A stretch of DNA of 44,592 nucleotides from JAKEGK01 sp036507695 (GTDB lineage Bacteria; Pseudomonadota; Gammaproteobacteria; SZUA-152): NCBI GenBank assembly GCA_036507695.1, contig DATCIR010000050.1, forward strand, positions 1 to 44,592, written 5' to 3'. A model generated the notes under the pieces. It worked only from the letters and a program-made list of their open reading frames with translations. It was not told the DNA's origin and did not search any database. Position numbers and translations under genes: made by a program. Below are positions 1-8,128 of the stretch, in pieces. Numbering within the stretch: the first letter of the stretch is position 1; each line of letters begins with the position of its first letter.

Positions 1-69
1 CCCAATGTTTACTACCGCAAAGACATCGGACACCGCGCCATCGCCCGGGAAGAAAACCAATTAATTTAA
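1..69 (+). CDS. C-terminal end of an unassigned protein (partial)
   Basis: An open frame runs in from the left edge and stops at the TAA at 67-69, giving 22 residues ending in REENQLI. It lies 19 bases before the purE start, so it may be the preceding gene of a purE operon. The tail does not look like PurK, the usual partner. I cannot assign a family from this fragment. Confidence 0.45.
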   Translation, partial: PNVYYRKDIGHRAIAREENQLI

Positions 70-88
70 ACGCCAAGAGGAAGTAAAA

Positions 89-589
89 ATGAGTAAACCT
101 TTTGTTGCCATACTGATGGGCTCCGACTCTGACCTTCCCACCATGCAGACCACCATCGATGTGCTAAAAAAACTGGGGGTGCCCATGGAAGCGAAAATCA
201 CCTCCGCCCATCGCACACCGCAGCGTACGCACGACTATGTTAAGGATGCCGACCAACGGGGTTGCGCGGTGTTTATTGCGGCGGCTGGACTCGCCGCGCA
301 TCTCGCCGGCACGGTCGCCGGTTTGACACTGAAGCCCGTGATCGGTGTACCCATGGAAGGCGGTCCCCTGAACGGACAGGATGCCTTGTTATCAACCGTG
401 ATGATGCCCGGTGGAATTCCGGTGGCAACGGTCGCCATTGGTAAAGCGGGCGCCAAGAATGCCGCCTATCTGGCCGCGCAAATAATTGCCTTAACCGACG
501 CGAATTTGGCCAAACGCCTGCTGCAAGACCGGGAAGATAGCGCCAAGGCCATCGCTGAAAAAGACACCGAACTGCAAAAACGCCTGTAG
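89..589 (+). CDS. purE: N5-carboxyaminoimidazole ribonucleotide mutase PurE
   Basis: Cytoplasmic class I PurE, which moves the carboxylate of N5-CAIR to carbon 4 to give CAIR in de novo purine synthesis. The 166-aa length is normal. Visible family motifs are GSDSDLPTM near the N-terminus, SAHRTP around residues 39-44 (active-site Ser and His), and an AAGLAAHLAG loop. A GAGGAAG ribosome binding site sits just before the ATG. purK, which makes the substrate, is not downstream in this window. The next gene is tsaC, 16 bases away, so the two may be cotranscribed. Confidence 0.96.
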   Translation: MSKPFVAILMGSDSDLPTMQTTIDVLKKLGVPMEAKITSAHRTPQRTHDYVKDADQRGCAVFIAAAGLAAHLAGTVAGLTLKPVIGVPMEGGPLNGQDALLSTVMMPGGIPVATVAIGKAGAKNAAYLAAQIIALTDANLAKRLLQDREDSAKAIAEKDTELQKRL

Positions 590-605
590 CTAACAATTCA
601 CGTCT

Positions 606-1166
606 GTGGCTAACCCCTGGAAAATCAAACAAGCCGCCACCGTGATCTTGAATGGCGGCATCATCGCCTACCCCACCGAGGCGGTTTACGGACTGGGTTG
701 CAACCCGCTAGACACAACCGCGGTGCTGCGTTTGTTGCGGCTAAAACAGCGCGCCTTGGAAAAAGGCCTGATCCTGGTGGCGGCCAATCTCGATCAGCTG
801 GAGCCATTCATCACCATTCCTTCAGATGCCATCCGGCGCAAAATCAGCGCCACCTGGCCAGGCCCCGTGACCTGGGTTTTGCCCGCCCAGCCCGGCATTC
901 CTGCAATCCTGACCGGTGCACACCGGACCCTCGCGGTACGCGTATCCGCTCATCCAGCCGTACAGGCCGTATGTCGAGAAATCGATCAGCCTTTGGTGTC
1001 TACCAGCGCCAACCGGGAATCGGCGCCTCCTGCCCGCTCTGCGTTGGCGGTAAGACGAATATTTGGTCAGGGCGTTGATTTTATTCTGCACGGAGCCGTG
1101 GATCGCGCCGCCAAACCGACGGAAATTCGGGACGCGTTAACCGGGCAGGTTCTCAGGGCTGGCTAA
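606..1166 (+). CDS. tsaC: Threonylcarbamoyl-AMP synthase TsaC (YrdC/Sua5 family)
   Basis: Makes threonylcarbamoyl-AMP from threonine, bicarbonate and ATP, the first step of the t6A modification at position 37 of ANN-decoding tRNAs. The 186-aa length fits the short TsaC/YrdC form without the Sua5 C-terminal domain. Motifs seen are GGIIAYPTEAVYGLGC at the N-terminus, KQRALEKGLI, TWPGPVTWVLP, the RVSAHP segment and the STSAN motif. The start is a GTG at 606, 16 bases after purE. No good Shine-Dalgarno is visible, so translation may be coupled to purE. Confidence 0.93.
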   Translation: MANPWKIKQAATVILNGGIIAYPTEAVYGLGCNPLDTTAVLRLLRLKQRALEKGLILVAANLDQLEPFITIPSDAIRRKISATWPGPVTWVLPAQPGIPAILTGAHRTLAVRVSAHPAVQAVCREIDQPLVSTSANRESAPPARSALAVRRIFGQGVDFILHGAVDRAAKPTEIRDALTGQVLRAG

Positions 1167-1197
1167 GCACCCGACTGTTACCACGACCCTCCTCTTG

Positions 1198-1372
1198 AGG
1201 GTGTCGCAAAAGCCGTTTTTCTGTAGGTTGGCGGTGACGAGCACACGGATATGTGCGAGGTAGACTGCGTCGGGAACAGGCGGTCGAGGTACGAACCCCA
1301 ACATACTTTGATTTCCAACAGGTTTCTGTTGGGCTTCGTACCTCAGCCTACGTATGGGTTTTACGACACCCT
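1198..1372. repeat. Palindromic intergenic element with imperfect terminal inverted repeats
   Basis: The left end AGGGTGTCGCAAAA (1198-1211) matches in inverted orientation the right end TTTTACGACACCCT (1359-1372), with one mismatch. Inside lies a second inverted repeat: GAGGTACGAA at about 1286 pairs with TTCGTACCTC at about 1335, with CCCAAC/GTTGGG next to them. CCTCTTG flanks both ends (1191-1197 and 1373-1379) and may be a target duplication, although the match extends further left. The pattern resembles a MITE or REP-type repeat. No protein is encoded. This fills the gap between tsaC and the next gene. Confidence 0.55.
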
Positions 1373-1504
1373 CCTCTTGGAGAGATCCAATCGTCCGACC
1401 TATCTCTTCCTTTTGGGAGGATTGACCAATCCCAAATTGCCGATATATTAGTATATAAGTTATTTATAATTTACTTTTTAACTATATATTTTAGGAGGTT
1501 ATCT

Positions 1505-1948
1505 ATGTCGTTTATCCCCCACTTTCCCCATGATGGTGTAGTTACGATTAACCGTGTGATTTTAAAACCCGGCTATTCCGTGGACGATTTGCAGGAACGC
1601 GTCGCCATGTTGTGCGAGAACGTCAAAACCTACCACTCGGATACTGGCTTTATCGGCGGCATGGTCGCATTGAACAGCGGCCAGATATCCAACGAAGGCA
1701 GCACGGTGGGTCAGGCGGTCCAAAGCCCGCTAAAAGACAAAGAAGCGCTGATAATCACCTTTTGGCGCTCGTTCGCTGAACACGAAGCATCCCACAAAAG
1801 CGCCACTTTTCAGCCATTGTTCGAGCAAGTATTGGAACTGTGTGAAAACGGCAACGAAGAAATCGCCTATAACATGCTCTGGTCAGGAGCGGCCTATTCC
1901 AAAGAACAAGCCCTAGCCGCGCAAGAAGCCAAAGCCAAATATGCCTAA
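1505..1948 (+). CDS. Unassigned 147-aa cytoplasmic protein, possibly of the ABM (dimeric alpha/beta barrel) fold
   Basis: The ATG at 1505 is preceded by a strong TTAGGAGGT. The frame is open back to 1253, but that part overlaps the palindromic element and is not used. The protein has no signal peptide or membrane segment. A central stretch (ALIITFWRSFAEHEASHKS) resembles the strand-helix part of antibiotic-biosynthesis-monooxygenase-like domains, which include some heme-degrading enzymes. That assignment is tentative. The gene has its own terminator at 1991 and precedes hemF on the same strand. The function is unknown. Confidence 0.8.
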   Translation: MSFIPHFPHDGVVTINRVILKPGYSVDDLQERVAMLCENVKTYHSDTGFIGGMVALNSGQISNEGSTVGQAVQSPLKDKEALIITFWRSFAEHEASHKSATFQPLFEQVLELCENGNEEIAYNMLWSGAAYSKEQALAAQEAKAKYA

Positions 1949-1990
1949 ACGCAGTGACGCCAAGCAGAAAAATTTTCCCTGAGGTAGTTT

Positions 1991-2021
1991 GGGTTAACTG
2001 GTTTGCCGTTAACCCTTTTTT
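1991..2021 (+). terminator. Rho-independent terminator
   Basis: A perfect 8-bp stem GGGTTAAC/GTTAACCC (1991-1998 and 2008-2015) with a 9-base loop is followed by six T. It ends transcription of the 1505-1948 gene and separates it from hemF. Confidence 0.85.
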
Positions 2022-2105
2022 CGCCCGGTCGCTTCCGATTCCGGGTCGCGAAACCCGTTGCATTTGTGTAACATTTGCCAAGCAACCATTGGGTGAGGAA
2101 GATAA

Positions 2106-3038
2106 ATGAGCCAATCACAACACGGCATCAACATCGACGACATCAAAGCCTATTTTCTCGGCTTACAGGACCGCATCTGCGGCGGCCTGGAAGCGGAAGA
2201 TGGTAAAGCCAAATTCATCGAGGACGCCTGGCAGCGCAACGAAGGCGGCGGCGGCCGCACCCGGGTGCTCACCGATGGCGAAGTGTTTGAACAGGCCGGG
2301 GTCAATTTCTCCCACGTGCACGGCGCTAACCTGCCCGCCTCCGCCACCGCGCATCGCCCGGAACTGGCGGGCCGTGAATTTGTCGCCATGGGCGTGTCAC
2401 TGGTGATTCATCCGCACAATCCTTATGTGCCCACCTCGCACGCTAATGTGCGGTTCTTCATGGCGGCCAAACAAAACGCCGATCCGATCTGGTGGTTTGG
2501 CGGCGGGTTTGACTTAACGCCTTACTACCCGTTTCTGGAAGACGTCAAGGAATGGCATCAAACCGCAAAACAGGCCTGCGATCCGTTTGGCGCCGATGTT
2601 TATCTTCGTTATAAAAAATGGTGCGATGAATATTTTTATCTGAAGCATCGCGGCGAAACCCGTGGTGTGGGCGGTTTGTTTTTTGATGATTTGAATGACG
2701 GCGGTTTTGAGCGTTGCTTTGGCTTAATGAAAAGCATCGGTGATCATTACCTCAAGGCCTACCGGCCGATCGTTACCCGCCGCAAGAACACGCCCTATGG
2801 CGAACGTGAACGGGATTTTCAACTCTACCGGCGCGGACGCTATGTTGAATACAACCTGGTGTATGACCGCGGCACCTTATTCGGCTTGCAAACCGGCGGC
2901 CGCACCGAATCGATTTTGATGTCGCTGCCGCCATTAGTGAAGTGGCGTTATAATTGGAAACCGGAACCCGGCACACCGGAAGCGGATCTCTACGAGAATT
3001 ACCTGAAACCGCGCGACTGGTTAGGCCTGGAAAGGTAA
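2106..3038 (+). CDS. hemF: Oxygen-dependent coproporphyrinogen III oxidase HemF
   Basis: Converts coproporphyrinogen III to protoporphyrinogen IX using O2, in the cytoplasm. The 310 aa are full length. Conserved blocks seen include EGGGGRTRVL near residues 43-52, the HPHNPYVPTSHANVRFF signature around residues 99-115, WWFGGGFDLTPYYP, GVGGLFFDDLN, and RRGRYVEYNLVYDRGT near the C-terminus. The GAGGAAG ribosome binding site lies about 6 bases before the ATG. With hemL and hemJ in the same window, it suggests heme made under aerobic conditions, consistent with the heme-rich respiratory locus. Confidence 0.97.
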   Translation: MSQSQHGINIDDIKAYFLGLQDRICGGLEAEDGKAKFIEDAWQRNEGGGGRTRVLTDGEVFEQAGVNFSHVHGANLPASATAHRPELAGREFVAMGVSLVIHPHNPYVPTSHANVRFFMAAKQNADPIWWFGGGFDLTPYYPFLEDVKEWHQTAKQACDPFGADVYLRYKKWCDEYFYLKHRGETRGVGGLFFDDLNDGGFERCFGLMKSIGDHYLKAYRPIVTRRKNTPYGERERDFQLYRRGRYVEYNLVYDRGTLFGLQTGGRTESILMSLPPLVKWRYNWKPEPGTPEADLYENYLKPRDWLGLER

Positions 3039-3080
3039 CATCGGCGAATTGACTCGCTGCCTCACTGGCTTAGGTTAAAC

Positions 3081-3674
3081 ATGCCACGACAAACTCAAAC
3101 AACCCGTAACGTGGTACGTATCATTGGCGGCCAGTGGCGCAGCCGCAAATTGCATTTCAGTGACATTCCGGATTTACGGCCAACACCGGACCGGGTCAGG
3201 GAAACGCTGTTCAACTGGTTGCAACCCGTGATTGCCGGCGCACGCTGTCTGGACCTGTTTGCCGGCAGCGGCGCACTGGGATTCGAAGCCTTGTCCCGGG
3301 GCGCCGCGTATTGCCTGTTTATCGACAAACATCCACAAAGTATCGCCGCTATCCAACACAATCTGGCGCTGTTAAAAACCACGGCGGGTGACACCATTAC
3401 AGGCGACAGCCTGCAAATTCTGCAACGTCTGCACGAAGCGCCTATCGACAAGCAATTCAACGTGGTCTTTGTTGATCCGCCCTATGCCATGAATTGCGCA
3501 CTGCAATGTTGTCAATTGCTGGTTGAGCATCAATGGTTAGCCGCCGAAGCATATATTTACCTTGAGTCGTCAACAGCCATCGACGAACACCAACTGCCGC
3601 CCCACTGGAAAATGCACCGGCAACAAAAAGCGGGCAATGTGCGCTATCATTTGGCAATACAGCAACAGCGCTGA
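3081..3674 (+). CDS. rsmD: 16S rRNA (guanine(966)-N(2))-methyltransferase RsmD
   Basis: SAM-dependent methyltransferase that methylates G966 of 16S rRNA in the assembled 30S subunit. Evidence is the N-terminal RIIGGQWRSRKL, the RPTPDRVRETLFNWL block, the SAM-binding DLFAGSGALGFEALSRGA and the catalytic motif IV VDPPY near residues 131-135. The length of 197 aa is typical. The gene is followed closely by coaD, a common neighbour of rsmD in proteobacteria. Confidence 0.95.
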   Translation: MPRQTQTTRNVVRIIGGQWRSRKLHFSDIPDLRPTPDRVRETLFNWLQPVIAGARCLDLFAGSGALGFEALSRGAAYCLFIDKHPQSIAAIQHNLALLKTTAGDTITGDSLQILQRLHEAPIDKQFNVVFVDPPYAMNCALQCCQLLVEHQWLAAEAYIYLESSTAIDEHQLPPHWKMHRQQKAGNVRYHLAIQQQR

Positions 3675-3707
3675 GAACATGCTGTGGAATCATCAACGAG
3701 GTGATGC

Positions 3708-4190
3708 ATGAATACATTAATCGCGATCTACCCGGGTACTTTTGATCCCATTACCAAGGGCCACACCGATCTGGTGGAACGCGCCCTGCATCTGTTCGAT
3801 AAGGTGATTGTGGCGGTCGCCGAAAACACCGCCAAAGAGCCGGTATTTTCGCTGGAAGAGCGCCTGGGTATGGCCAAGGTTGCGTTGGCAAAACAGCCGG
3901 GTGTTGAAATCCTGCCTTTTCATGGATTACTGGTGGAATTTGCCAAACAGCATCAGGCCAAAGCCATTCTGCGTGGCCTGCGCGCGGTATCGGATTTCGA
4001 ATATGAATTTCAGTTGGCCGGCATGAACCGCAAACTGGCGCCGGAAATCGAAACCCTATTTTTAACTCCCGCGGAAAAATACGCGTATATTTCCTCAAGC
4101 CTGGTGCGTGAAATTGCGGCATTAGGCGGTGACGTGTCGCCGTTTGTCCATAAAAACGTTATGGCTGAATTGGTCAAGCGCCTGCGCTAG
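3708..4190 (+). CDS. coaD: Phosphopantetheine adenylyltransferase CoaD
   Basis: Transfers AMP from ATP to 4'-phosphopantetheine, the penultimate step of coenzyme A synthesis, in the cytoplasm. The 160-aa length is standard. The nucleotidyltransferase motif YPGTFDPITKGH lies near the N-terminus and the ISSSLVREIA motif near residues 127-136. GAGGTG precedes the ATG. It follows rsmD with a 33-base gap and is probably cotranscribed. Confidence 0.97.
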   Translation: MNTLIAIYPGTFDPITKGHTDLVERALHLFDKVIVAVAENTAKEPVFSLEERLGMAKVALAKQPGVEILPFHGLLVEFAKQHQAKAILRGLRAVSDFEYEFQLAGMNRKLAPEIETLFLTPAEKYAYISSSLVREIAALGGDVSPFVHKNVMAELVKRLR

Positions 4191-4402
4191 AATTTTATCC
4201 GGCCAGGCTCTATAAAGTGATCGACAAGAACGGGTTGAAAATTACCATTTTGCAACCCCCCTTTTCCGACCCCTGTGGTAAAATGTCGCAACTTTCAGCA
4301 TCCGGCCTGATCCAACCAGCACACTGCGGATTTTTGTTCAGGCCAACAAGCTGAACGGTTAATAGCAACAGCAGCAATACTTAAAGTAGCGAGTACCTCC
4401 TA

Positions 4403-4657
4403 ATGGCATTAATGATTACCGACGAATGCATCAATTGTGATGTTTGCGAACCTGAATGCCCCAATGGCGCGATATCCCAAGGCGATGAAATTTATGTCAT
4501 CAATCCCGACCTTTGTACCGAATGCGTAGGCCACTATGAAACCTCGCAATGCGTGGATGTATGTCCAGTCGACTGTATACCGCTGGATCCCAATCACCCG
4601 GAAACACGCGACCAGCTGCTGGAAAAATATAAACACTTAATGGCGCAATCCGCGTAA
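4403..4657 (+). CDS. YfhL-type 2[4Fe-4S] ferredoxin
   Basis: Small cytoplasmic electron carrier of 84 aa. The first cluster motif is C9-x2-C12-x2-C15-x3-C19-P. The second has C38-x2-C41, then an 8-residue insertion before C50, followed by C54 and C58. The insertion (VGHYETSQ) between the second-site cysteines and the charged C-terminal helix are typical of the YfhL/FdxA-like Allochromatium-type ferredoxins. Its position directly after coaD is conserved in many gammaproteobacteria. The electron partner is not evident here. Confidence 0.92.
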   Translation: MALMITDECINCDVCEPECPNGAISQGDEIYVINPDLCTECVGHYETSQCVDVCPVDCIPLDPNHPETRDQLLEKYKHLMAQSA

Positions 4658-4721
4658 CTGAGCAACAACCTGGTTCGCGCGGTTTAACGCAGCAAGGGGA
4701 TTACAATTTTCGATTACAACC

Positions 4722-4748
4722 AAGGCCCGGATCGGGCCTTTATTTTTT
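4722..4748 (+). terminator. Rho-independent terminator after the ferredoxin gene
   Basis: The stem AAGGCCCG/CGGGCCTT with a 3-base loop (4722-4740) is followed by TA and six T. It closes the rsmD-coaD-ferredoxin stretch. Confidence 0.9.
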
Positions 4749-4758
4749 ACGATACTTT

Positions 4759-4806
4759 GGTTTTTGTAATAACTGGTTTTTGTAATAACTGGTTTTTATA
4801 GCAATT
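4759..4806. repeat. 16-bp tandem repeat, three copies
   Basis: The unit GGTTTTTGTAATAACT occurs exactly at 4759-4774 and 4775-4790, with a degenerate third copy at 4791-4806 and the start of a fourth. It is AT-rich, noncoding, and lies between the terminator and ggt. Confidence 0.85.
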
Positions 4807-4889
4807 GGTTTTGCCGTACTTTGTTTTTATGCTGATGGTCTATATTCAACGTCACCCAACAAATTGATCCAACCGGGAGCACGCGTTAA

Positions 4890-6581
4890 ATGAATAACCG
4901 TTATTGTTGCAAAACCGCCGGCTATTATTTCGTTGCATACTTTTTTTTATTTACCTATAGCATAGCATCACACGCTCTGGACTTGCCGGCAGCGGCGATT
5001 GCCACCGCACATCCCCAGGCGACGGAAGCCGGCCATAAAATTTTACAACAGGGCGGCAACGCCTTTGACGCCGCGGCCGCCATAACGGCCTCGCTGGCCG
5101 TGGTTGAACCCATGAGTTCGGGTCTGGGCGGCGGCGGTTTCTGGCTTATTCATCGCGAACGCGACAAACACCAAGCCATGATTGACGGCCGGGAAAAAGC
5201 CCCCAAGGCCGCCCAGCGGGACATGTACCTGGATCAAGCGGGCAATGTCATTCCCGGATTGGCAATGAACGGTCCTTTGTCCGCGGCGATTCCCGGCATG
5301 CCCGCCGGCATTGTGCATCTGGCGAAAAAATATGGCGCACTGCCGTTAAGCATCAGTTTGCAACCCGCCATCGAGCAGGCACGGCAAGGATTCAAAGTCG
5401 ATGAGCATTACCAGCGCATGGCGCAGTTTCGTTTGGAGGAATTGCGCGCATCACCGGCGGCAGCGGCGGTGTTTTTGCAGCATAATGAGGTGCCGGAAAT
5501 GGGTTACCTCATCCGTCAGCCGGATCTGGCGCGCACGCTGGAGCTGATCGCCACGCAGGGCAATGCGGGTTTTTATGGCGGTGAACTCGCAAAAAAATTA
5601 GTTAAAGGGATTCGAGACGCCAAAGGCATTTGGATGCTCGACGATCTTGCAGCCTACCAGATCGTGGAACGGCAACCGGTGCGCGGCAGTTACCGCGGCA
5701 TCGCCATCACCTCAGCGGCGCCGCCCTCTTCCGGTGGCATCGCCCTGTTAACCATGTTGAACATTTTGTCCGGGTTTGACTTCACGCAATTCGATGCGGT
5801 CACCCAGAAACATTTGCTTGTCGAAGCCATGCGCCGTGCCTATCGCGACCGGGCGATCTATCTGGGCGATCCGGACTTCGTGACAGTGCCGTCCGCCAAA
5901 CTGCTGCATCCTTACTATGCGGATGGACTGCGGGCCAGCATCAATCCTGGCAAAGCCACGCCCAGCGAGTTATTACCCGGCGTGAGGATACCGGCCAAAG
6001 CCCAGCACACCAGCCATTTTTCCGTGATTGATAAAGCGGGTAACCGCGTCTCCGCCACGCTCACGATTAATTATCCCTTTGGTTCCGGTTTTATGCCGCC
6101 CGGCACCGGCGTTCTGTTAAATGACGAAATGGATGACTTCTCCGCCAAACCCGGCGCACCCAATGCCTACGGCCTGGTGGGCGCGGACGCCAACGCCATT
6201 CAAGCGGGAAAACGGCCGCTATCCAGTATGACGCCCACTTTTTTAGAAAATGAACGGGGCGTGGTGGTGTTGGGCACACCCGGCGGCAGCCGCATTATCA
6301 CCATGGTATTACTGGGGATACTGGACTTCGCCAAGGGTGGAAATCCTCAATCCATAGTCAGCCTGCCGCGTTTTCATCATCAATTTTTACCTGACCAAAT
6401 CCAGTACGAAGAAGACGCGTTACCGGATGATGAACTCGCGCAGCTGCAGGCCCGTGGTCACTTGCTGCAACAAACAGCCTGGCGCTACGGCAACATGCAA
6501 GCCGTGATGTGGGATAAACAGCAGAATAGCCTGTCCGCGGCCAGTGATCCGCGGGTAGCTGGCCATGCCGAAGTTAGATAA
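4890..6581 (+). CDS. ggt: Gamma-glutamyltransferase (Ggt), exported
   Basis: Ntn-hydrolase that cleaves or transfers the gamma-glutamyl group of glutathione and related peptides in the periplasm. The 563-aa precursor starts with a hydrophobic segment ending in ASHA, compatible with a signal peptide of about 29 residues. Family blocks seen: AATAHPQATEAGHKILQQGG, GLGGGGFWLI, the DGREKAP segment (substrate-binding Arg), PSSGGIALLTMLNIL, and PLSSMTPTFL with GTPGGSRI near the C-terminus. The self-cleavage nucleophile should be Thr374 in HTSHFSVID. A single gene with no operon partner, downstream of a tandem repeat. Confidence 0.95.
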   Translation: MNNRYCCKTAGYYFVAYFFLFTYSIASHALDLPAAAIATAHPQATEAGHKILQQGGNAFDAAAAITASLAVVEPMSSGLGGGGFWLIHRERDKHQAMIDGREKAPKAAQRDMYLDQAGNVIPGLAMNGPLSAAIPGMPAGIVHLAKKYGALPLSISLQPAIEQARQGFKVDEHYQRMAQFRLEELRASPAAAAVFLQHNEVPEMGYLIRQPDLARTLELIATQGNAGFYGGELAKKLVKGIRDAKGIWMLDDLAAYQIVERQPVRGSYRGIAITSAAPPSSGGIALLTMLNILSGFDFTQFDAVTQKHLLVEAMRRAYRDRAIYLGDPDFVTVPSAKLLHPYYADGLRASINPGKATPSELLPGVRIPAKAQHTSHFSVIDKAGNRVSATLTINYPFGSGFMPPGTGVLLNDEMDDFSAKPGAPNAYGLVGADANAIQAGKRPLSSMTPTFLENERGVVVLGTPGGSRIITMVLLGILDFAKGGNPQSIVSLPRFHHQFLPDQIQYEEDALPDDELAQLQARGHLLQQTAWRYGNMQAVMWDKQQNSLSAASDPRVAGHAEVR

Positions 6582-6726
6582 TTTACACTCTAATAACTTA
6601 CTGATGTTATTAATGTATTAAAAACCGATGGTTCCGACACCACGAGCACAAGACTTGCCTGCACAGGCCGGTTTCGTTAGACTTAGCCGTCGATCTGGAT
6701 TGGCGGCAGGGCGATTTCGCGGCGCT

Positions 6727-6804
6727 CACAGGAACCACTCACAGGCACAACACACAGGAACCACTCACAGGCACAACTCACAGGCACAACTCACACGCAC
6801 AACA
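6727..6804. repeat. 13-bp tandem repeat, six copies
   Basis: Six consecutive 13-bp units run from 6727 to 6804 and alternate between two variants, CACAGGAACCACT and CACAGGCACAACT/A. The alternation in the first four units suggests duplication of a 26-bp pair followed by single-unit duplications. The array ends 15 bases before the start of the 35-aa ORF, so it lies in that gene's leader. Confidence 0.9.
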
Positions 6805-6819
6805 CAGCAGGAGAATGTC

Positions 6820-6927
6820 ATGGCATCTTTAACACCCATTATTTTATTTGGCGCTTTATTCCTTTTGGCTCTTTACCTCGGCGGCGCAGCCTGTGATACA
6901 GCAGCCAACGCGCGTAAAAAACAATAA
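6820..6927 (+). CDS. Small membrane protein, 35 aa
   Basis: The ORF has an ATG preceded by AGGAGA at suitable spacing. The product is one hydrophobic helix (about residues 5-24, TPIILFGALFLLALYLGG), one Cys, then a short basic tail ending RKKQ, which suggests N-out/C-in topology. The terminator-like hairpin at 6992-7013 follows. It sits at the left edge of the respiratory locus just before an oxidase-like half protein, so a small-subunit role is conceivable. The family is not recognised. Confidence 0.65.
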   Translation: MASLTPIILFGALFLLALYLGGAACDTAANARKKQ

Positions 6928-6991
6928 CGCAACGCTACAGAATTACCGAAAATAACCATTAAAGAATTTGCAGAAACTGCTTGTTATCCAT

Positions 6992-7013
6992 AAAGCCCGG
7001 TAATCCGGGCTTT
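6992..7013 (+). terminator. Terminator-like hairpin
   Basis: A 9-bp stem AAAGCCCGG/CCGGGCTTT with loop TAAT (6992-7013), followed by a weak T-rich tail (GTTGT). It lies after the 35-aa gene and overlaps a possible TTG start at 7012 of the next frame, which argues for the ATG at 7066 instead. Confidence 0.65.
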
Positions 7014-7065
7014 GTTGTCATCAAGCAGTCAAATCGAACGACAAGAATTCGCAACAATCCGCAGT

Positions 7066-7590
7066 ATGAAAAACCAATCGTCCGAAAACCAACACCTCGT
7101 TAAATTTATCATTGCCTCCGCAGTTTGCTTTTTTGTTGGAACGGTGCATGGTGTACTGCAAGTCATGGCGCCAATTCGCGCCTGGCTGGATTCAATCGGC
7201 AGTCCTTACGGCGGCCCGGGCCACATGATCGATCCCCTCGCCCATGCCCACATCAATGTGGTGGGTGGCGTCGTGGTATTTATCATGGGTGCATCGTATT
7301 ACCTGATCCCCAAAATGGCCGGTATCGCCATCTATTCCAAAAAGCTGGTTGACCATACTTTCTGGTGGACGGTCTGCGGAATTACGGGGTTTTATTCCAC
7401 CTTGATGATTTTTGGAATTCTGGAAGGGCATGCGCTGCTGGCCAACCCGCATTCCGATGCTGCCGTACAAGCCATACACCGTTATTACGGACCGGCCATC
7501 GGGGGCGCCTCAACCGTCATGGGCATGGGCTTTTGGGTATATTTTATTAATGTGTTTCTGACGATTAAAAAGAAAATCCCTCTGCAATGA
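7066..7590 (+). CDS. Half-length heme-copper oxidase subunit I-like membrane protein
   Basis: 174 aa from the ATG at 7066. About four to five membrane helices. The pattern of TM1 (KFIIASAVCFFVGTVHG) and of TM2 with LAHAHINVVGG (His60, His62) followed by YYLIPKMAGIAIYSKKL resembles TM1-TM4 of CcoN/NorB-type proteins. In those, the TM2 His binds low-spin heme. The CuB histidines and the tyrosine of a full subunit I are absent, so it cannot be a complete oxidase. A homologue of identical length lies at 22851-23375. The stop overlaps the start of the next gene (ATGA). It may bind heme or act in assembly or sensing; the function is inferred only from context. Confidence 0.8.
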   Translation: MKNQSSENQHLVKFIIASAVCFFVGTVHGVLQVMAPIRAWLDSIGSPYGGPGHMIDPLAHAHINVVGGVVVFIMGASYYLIPKMAGIAIYSKKLVDHTFWWTVCGITGFYSTLMIFGILEGHALLANPHSDAAVQAIHRYYGPAIGGASTVMGMGFWVYFINVFLTIKKKIPLQ

Positions 7591-8108
7591 CCAGCCGGTG
7601 CGCCTGCCCTAACCGTTACCCACAGTGGCATGAGCAGGATATCGATCTCAGCGGCAAACCTGTTCACGCGCTAAAAATTCCCTCGTTCCTGTATATGCCG
7701 CTTTCCTACGAAATGTATGTGCAAAAACAGCGTAATGATATAAAACAGCTTGAGCTTGAAGAAGAATGGCCGGGTTTTGTCTTAACCCGGACGGGATTTT
7801 TACGTGGCGAGCTGATCAGCCTGTTGACATCCGGTGACTCACCGTCGCGTTTTGTGCGCACCCTGGAAGGCATATTTCAGCTACGCGGCTATTTGCATAA
7901 TGGCGGCATTGGCACCGTCAAGCAAAGCATACGCACACTGCAAATGCAGTTGTTCGACCTTGGACGCATGCCCAGGGAATTATATTTATGTTACCTTACG
8001 TGCCCCGTTTGCAGCGGGCAAAAAGGCGGAGACAAGATTTTATTGCTGCGCCGCTGGAAAGAAAGCCCGACGCTAGCCAAGCGTATCAAAGCGCAAAAAA
8101 CCACATAA
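7587..8108 (+). CDS. Unassigned 173-aa protein with N- and C-terminal cysteine clusters
   Basis: Translationally coupled to the preceding oxidase-like half protein by an ATGA overlap. No signal peptide or membrane segment is seen. Cysteines lie at both ends: CACP near the N-terminus and CYLTCPVC near residues 136-143, which could bind a metal. The remainder is mixed alpha/beta with many Leu and Arg residues. It converges with the 8129-8563 gene, with 20 bases between stops. I do not recognise the family. Confidence 0.72.
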   Translation: MTSRCACPNRYPQWHEQDIDLSGKPVHALKIPSFLYMPLSYEMYVQKQRNDIKQLELEEEWPGFVLTRTGFLRGELISLLTSGDSPSRFVRTLEGIFQLRGYLHNGGIGTVKQSIRTLQMQLFDLGRMPRELYLCYLTCPVCSGQKGGDKILLLRRWKESPTLAKRIKAQKTT

Positions 8109-8128
8109 CGCGTTTTTTGATTTTCCGT

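Noticed and set aside
1253..1504. N-terminal extension of the 147-aa gene to 231 aa
   Set aside because: The extra 84 codons run through the palindromic element; the ATG at 1505 has a strong ribosome binding site.
7012..7065. Upstream TTG start for the half-length oxidase-like gene
   Set aside because: It lies inside the hairpin at 6992-7013. The ATG at 7066 gives the same length as the paralogue at 22851.
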